Positions 61,048 through 64,000 of a stretch of DNA of 64,000 nt are shown here, piece after piece. The stretch lies in NCBI GenBank assembly GCA_017548985.1, contig JAFYYW010000039.1, positions 1-64,000 on the forward strand, in the 5' to 3' direction. This stretch comes from Bacteroidales bacterium (lineage in GTDB: Bacteria; Bacteroidota; Bacteroidia; Bacteroidales; UBA932). Within the stretch, counting starts at the first letter, position 1. Each line of letters starts with the position of its first letter. The position numbers and the translations under genes were made by a program. A model generated the notes under the pieces. It saw only the letters and a program-made list of their open reading frames with translations, was not told the origin of the DNA and did no database searches.

Positions 61048-62100
61048 TCATTTAACCAATTTCCCTTCCTGCACAGCGTCGAACATGACCCTGTTACGGT
61101 AAATATCGATCGCGGCGTAAATAGACGACATCATCGAGTGAGGATCAGCCTCATCCCTGCCAGCTAGCTCGAAAGCCGTGCCGTGATCAGGAGATGTCCT
61201 TACAATGGGCAGGCCAGCCGTGAAATTCACACCATCCTCAAAAGCGAGAGCCTTGAAAGGAGCGAGTCCCTGATCATGGTACATAGCTAAAGTCGCGTCG
61301 AACTTGGCGTAATGCCCGAGGCCGAAATATCCGTCAGGAGAATACGGTCCGAAAGCCATAATGCCCTCAGCGTTAGCGGCTTTGACCGCGGGAAGGATAA
61401 TCCTTTCCTCCTCATCTCCGAGCAGGCCTCCATCACCGCAATGCGGATTCAGGCCAAGGACGGCGATCTTAGGGTCGACAACACCGAAATCCCTTTTCAA
61501 CGAGGCATGCATAAGACGCAGCTTGCCGACTATCGAGTCAATACTGATAGACGAGGGTACATCCTTAAGCGGAATGTGCCCGGTCACTACCCCAATCCTT
61601 AACTGGTTGGAAATCATGAACATCGCCACATCATTAACTCCGAACTCTTTCTGGAGATATTCAGTGTGGCCCGTATTGCCGAATCCCTCCTTGACCATAG
61701 CCCTCTTGTTTATCGGGGCGGTGACAAGCACGTCGATATCTCCGTTCTTGATGTCTCTCACAGCCCATTCCAGCGAAGTGATGGCAGCCTTGGCCGACTC
61801 GGGGGTGGATTGTCCCGGCTCGACATAGGTGTTATCCGGAAGACAGTTGACTATATTGATTTTTCTGGGCTTGGCATCCCTCGCGCTCTGGACAACATAG
61901 ATGTCCATCTGCTGGTCAAGGTTGTGGATGCGCTTCCTGTAAAATCCGAATATCTTGGAAGACCCGTAAATGACCGGGGTGAAAGACTCCATGATCCTCG
62001 CGTCCGCCAGGGACTTGATAATCACCTCGTAGCCTATTCCATTTCCATCACCTTGGGTGATTCCGACCACCAGTTTCTTTTTTGAAATATCTCCCATCAT
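61048..62100 (-). CDS. pdxA: 4-hydroxythreonine-4-phosphate dehydrogenase
   Basis: 350 residues. VGITQGDGNGIGYEV start, APINKRAMVKEGFGNTGHTEYL, the metal-binding LNPHCGDGG and MYHDQGLAPFK. PdxA oxidises 4-phosphohydroxythreonine for pyridoxal phosphate synthesis. It stops six bases before rmlB begins and starts 16 bases after rnhA, so the three probably form one transcript. ATG 62097 is an alternative start. Confidence 0.94.
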   Translation of the reverse strand: MMGDISKKKLVVGITQGDGNGIGYEVIIKSLADARIMESFTPVIYGSSKIFGFYRKRIHNLDQQMDIYVVQSARDAKPRKINIVNCLPDNTYVEPGQSTPESAKAAITSLEWAVRDIKNGDIDVLVTAPINKRAMVKEGFGNTGHTEYLQKEFGVNDVAMFMISNQLRIGVVTGHIPLKDVPSSISIDSIVGKLRLMHASLKRDFGVVDPKIAVLGLNPHCGDGGLLGDEEERIILPAVKAANAEGIMAFGPYSPDGYFGLGHYAKFDATLAMYHDQGLAPFKALAFEDGVNFTAGLPIVRTSPDHGTAFELAGRDEADPHSMMSSIYAAIDIYRNRVMFDAVQEGKLVK

Positions 62101-62116
62101 TAAATAATAACGTACT

Positions 62117-62626
62117 TTATAACAATATGTTATCTTGTTCTACTTTAAGCATTTCATAACCTTCATCAAGAGGAAGCTGAACCCCGGCCGCGACAGCTCC
62201 GGAACCGGCGGCGACAGCAAGGGCGTCGCAACGCTCGTTCTCCGGATGACCGGCATGTCCCTTAAGCCAATGGAAGGTCACATTATGACGCTTGTACACC
62301 TCCAGGAACCTCTGCCAAAGGTCAACATTCTTCACCTTCTTCCAACCTTTCCTCTCCCAATCCCGGAGCCAGCCCTCATTGAGAGCTTTTACTACATAGG
62401 AGGAGTCGCTATAGACCTCCACGACGGCCTTCTCCCACTTGATCGCCTCAAGCCCCACTATCACGGCGAGGAGTTCCATCCTGTTGTTGGTAGTACGGGC
62501 GAACCCACCGCTCATCTCCTTCTCCAAGCTTCCGCAACGCAGGATAACCCCATAACCACCAGGCCCGGGGTTGCCGCTCGAGGAGCCGTCTGTGAAGAGG
62601 TAAATGGTAGGTCTCACTTTGTCCAT
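62117..62626 (-). CDS. rnhA: Ribonuclease HI
   Basis: 169 residues. Catalytic residues visible: Asp in FTDGSSSGNPGPGG, Glu in RMELLAV, Asp in YSDSSYV, and His/Asp in LKGHAGHPENERCDALA. It cleaves the RNA strand of RNA-DNA hybrids. A -7 element TATATTTG is at 62632-62639, only five bases from the ATG, with divergent rmlD sharing the spacer. Confidence 0.93.
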   Translation of the reverse strand: MDKVRPTIYLFTDGSSSGNPGPGGYGVILRCGSLEKEMSGGFARTTNNRMELLAVIVGLEAIKWEKAVVEVYSDSSYVVKALNEGWLRDWERKGWKKVKNVDLWQRFLEVYKRHNVTFHWLKGHAGHPENERCDALAVAAGSGAVAAGVQLPLDEGYEMLKVEQDNILL

Positions 62627-62631
62627 GAATA

Positions 62632-62639
62632 CAAATATA
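62632..62639 (-). promoter_or_regulatory. -7 element of rnhA-pdxA-rmlB
   Basis: TATATTTG on the minus strand. The best TTG is 22 bases upstream, a longer spacer than normal. Confidence 0.42.
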
Positions 62640-62649
62640 CGCTAAAAAT

Positions 62650-62681
62650 TTTGCGTGACTTCAATTTTGTGACTATTTTTG
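62650..62681 (+). promoter_or_regulatory. Promoter of rmlD-rmlA
   Basis: TTTG at 62650-62653, 20 bases, TATTTTTG at 62674-62681. The ATG at 62687 follows within five bases, so the leader would be minimal. Confidence 0.62.
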
Positions 62682-62686
62682 GGAAT

Positions 62687-63565
62687 ATGAATATTCTTGT
62701 CACAGGCGCTAACGGCCAACTCGGAAGCGAGCTGCGCTTAGCCGCGGCTAAAGGCCGCGACAGATATGTTTTCACAGATGTCACGTCTGTTCCCGGCGTG
62801 GAGACTGTCTATCTCGACATCACAAATATCGACGCTGTAAGGATAATCTGCGACTCGGAGGACATAGACGTGATCGTCAATTGCGCCGCTTACACCAATG
62901 TGGACAAGGCGGAGGACGACTCTGCTACCGCCTTGCTTCTGAACAGCACAGCTGTAGGCATCCTGGCCAAAGTGGCGGCCGAGAGAGAAGCTGTCTTGAT
63001 CCATATCTCGACGGATTATGTGTTCCATGGCGACAGGACCACACCTTGCAAGGAAGACTGGCCGACCCATCCCCTGGGTGTCTATGGCTCTACCAAGCTG
63101 CTCGGGGAAAAGAAGATAGAGGATTCCGGATGCAAGAGTATCATCATCCGGACAGCGTGGCTTTACTCCCCTTTCGGGAAGAATTTCGTCAAGACGATGC
63201 TCCAGCTTACCGCCGAGAGGAACTCCCTAAAGGTCGTGTTCGACCAAGTCGGCACCCCGACTTACGCCAGCGACCTGGCCGGTCTCATATTCAAAATAAT
63301 AGATGAGAATATGCTTGACCGTCAGGGAATATATCATTTCAGTAATGAGGGAGCCATCTCATGGTACGACTTCGCGAAGGCGATCTGCGAGATCGGGGGC
63401 AACACCTGCGACATCAGGCCCTGCCACACCGAGGACTATCCCTCAAAGGCCGAGAGACCCCGTTTCTCGGTTCTTGACAAAACGAAGGTTAAGGAAACAT
63501 TCGGCATCACGATCCCTTATTGGAGGGACTCTCTCGTGGAATGTGTCAAAAGGATAAAAGGATAA
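62687..63565 (+). CDS. rmlD: dTDP-4-dehydrorhamnose reductase
   Basis: 292 residues from ATG 62687; the frame runs far upstream antisense to rnhA but lacks coding character there. NAD(P) motif [33 protein letters not shown] with Tyr-x3-Lys, and the rhamnose-pathway end region [12 protein letters not shown]. It makes the last reduction to dTDP-L-rhamnose. rmlA begins seven bases after its stop, within a short tandem repeat. The epimerase rmlC is not in the window. Confidence 0.93.
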   Translation: MNILVTGANGQLGSELRLAAAKGRDRYVFTDVTSVPGVETVYLDITNIDAVRIICDSEDIDVIVNCAAYTNVDKAEDDSATALLLNSTAVGILAKVAAEREAVLIHISTDYVFHGDRTTPCKEDWPTHPLGVYGSTKLLGEKKIEDSGCKSIIIRTAWLYSPFGKNFVKTMLQLTAERNSLKVVFDQVGTPTYASDLAGLIFKIIDENMLDRQGIYHFSNEGAISWYDFAKAICEIGGNTCDIRPCHTEDYPSKAERPRFSVLDKTKVKETFGITIPYWRDSLVECVKRIKG

Positions 63566-63572
63566 AAGGATA
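63549..63572 (+). repeat. Short tandem repeat at the rmlD-rmlA junction
   Basis: Three near-identical copies of AAAAGGAT in a row, spanning the last rmlD codons and the spacer. The purine-rich AAGGAT may act as a ribosome-binding site for rmlA. Confidence 0.7.
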
Positions 63573-64000
63573 ATGAAAGGAATTGTATTGGCCGGAGGAA
63601 GCGGCACGAGACTCTACCCCATAACCAAGGGAGTCAGCAAGCAGATGCTTCCGATTTATGACAAACCTATGGTTTATTATCCCATCTCGGTGCTTATGAA
63701 CGCCGGGATCAGGGATATCCTTATAATCTCAACACCGACCGATCTGCCCGCGTTCATGAGGCTTCTCGGGGATGGGAGCGATTTCGGAGTCAATTTCTCA
63801 TATGCCGAGCAGCCATCGCCGGATGGCCTTGCCCAGGCTTTCATCATAGGAGAGGAGTTTATCGGCGAAGACTGCGCTTGCCTGGTTCTCGGGGATAATA
63901 TTTTCCACGGCGCAGGCTTCGAGGAGCAATTGAAGGCCGCCGTGAAGACGGCCGAGGAAGAAGGCAAGGCCACTGTCTTCGGTTACTGGGTGAGCGATCC
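63573..64000 (+). CDS. rmlA: Glucose-1-phosphate thymidylyltransferase, 5' part
   Basis: The first 142 codons are present; the gene runs off the window. The N-terminus [17 protein letters not shown] with its G-x-G-T-R loop, [16 protein letters not shown] and [10 protein letters not shown] (magnesium-binding Asp) identify RmlA, which makes dTDP-glucose from glucose 1-phosphate and dTTP and is feedback-inhibited by dTDP-rhamnose. It follows rmlD by seven bases. Confidence 0.95.
   Translation, partial: MKGIVLAGGSGTRLYPITKGVSKQMLPIYDKPMVYYPISVLMNAGIRDILIISTPTDLPAFMRLLGDGSDFGVNFSYAEQPSPDGLAQAFIIGEEFIGEDCACLVLGDNIFHGAGFEEQLKAAVKTAEEEGKATVFGYWVSD

Noticed and set aside
62135-62686. N-terminal extension of rmlD across rnhA
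   Set aside because: The Rossmann motif starts at 62687 directly behind a promoter; the extension is antisense to rnhA.
1-64000. CRISPR arrays, insertion sequences, prophage or integrase genes
   Set aside because: No regularly spaced repeats, transposase motifs or phage structural genes were found on either strand.

Overview
The window looks like chromosomal DNA from a member of the Bacteroidota, most likely order Bacteroidales. Three things point there: promoters of the form TTTG, 18-20 bases, then TAnnTTTG or TAnnTTCG; a SusC/SusD pair with many lipoprotein glycosidases; and lineage-typical families (DUF4492-cydAB, DUF4301, DUF5683 after parB, DUF3737). GC content is moderate, spacing is very tight, and several convergent genes overlap at their 3' ends. 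I see no prophage, insertion sequence, CRISPR array or rRNA.

Layout. 1-10.1 kb: glycan utilisation, with the SusC tail, SusD, a GH78 rhamnosidase, a VanX-like dipeptidase, an unrecognised lipoprotein with a possible deacetylase-like barrel, a lipoprotein flavodoxin and a GH3 enzyme. 10.1-14.5 kb: an operon of FAD oxidoreductase, DUF4492, cydA and cydB (cytochrome bd). 14.7-15.0 kb: tRNA-Val, tRNA-Pro and tRNA-Ser. 15-25.5 kb: housekeeping and salvage enzymes, two flavoproteins, a MATE pump, DUF3737 and a C69 dipeptidase. 25.5-30.5 kb: an operon of a Na/Pi-transporter fusion, DUF4301 and tryptophanase. 30.5-32.8 kb: AbrB with an acyltransferase, and a miniature ABC unit. 33-38.1 kb: sugar kinase, lyxose/mannose isomerase, mtlD and a convergent GH92 mannosidase. 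38.2-45 kb: tRNA-Phe, priA, then parA-parB-DUF5683-mltD. 45-59.6 kb: HHH protein, an hpt-adk fusion, a GH88-DUF2264 fusion, obgE, PAP2, the operon tgt-lptG-uraA-dut-murF, a nucleoside MFS transporter, a zinc-ribbon protein and ssb. 59.6-64 kb: a probable structured small RNA, then rmlB, pdxA and rnhA on the minus strand and rmlD and rmlA on the plus strand.

How the genes fit together. The left end harvests rhamnose-, glucose- and mannose-containing glycans. A kinase-isomerase-mtlD operon could carry released mannose through fructose to fructose 6-phosphate and mannitol 1-phosphate. Cytochrome bd gives microaerobic respiration. The right end groups nucleotide salvage (hpt-adk, dut, uraA, nucleoside transporter), envelope assembly (murF, lptG, mltD) and dTDP-rhamnose synthesis.

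Most notable observations: a Na/Pi cotransporter-PhoU protein carrying a C-terminal OmpR-type winged-helix DNA-binding domain, which would be a transporter and a transcription factor in one chain; an in-frame palindromic element inside an unusually divergent priA; an Hpt-Adk fusion; a GH88-DUF2264 fusion; a two-gene ABC unit whose membrane subunit has only 105 residues; a tRNA-Pro with anticodon AGG; and an orphan small-RNA candidate with a near-perfect promoter and terminator.
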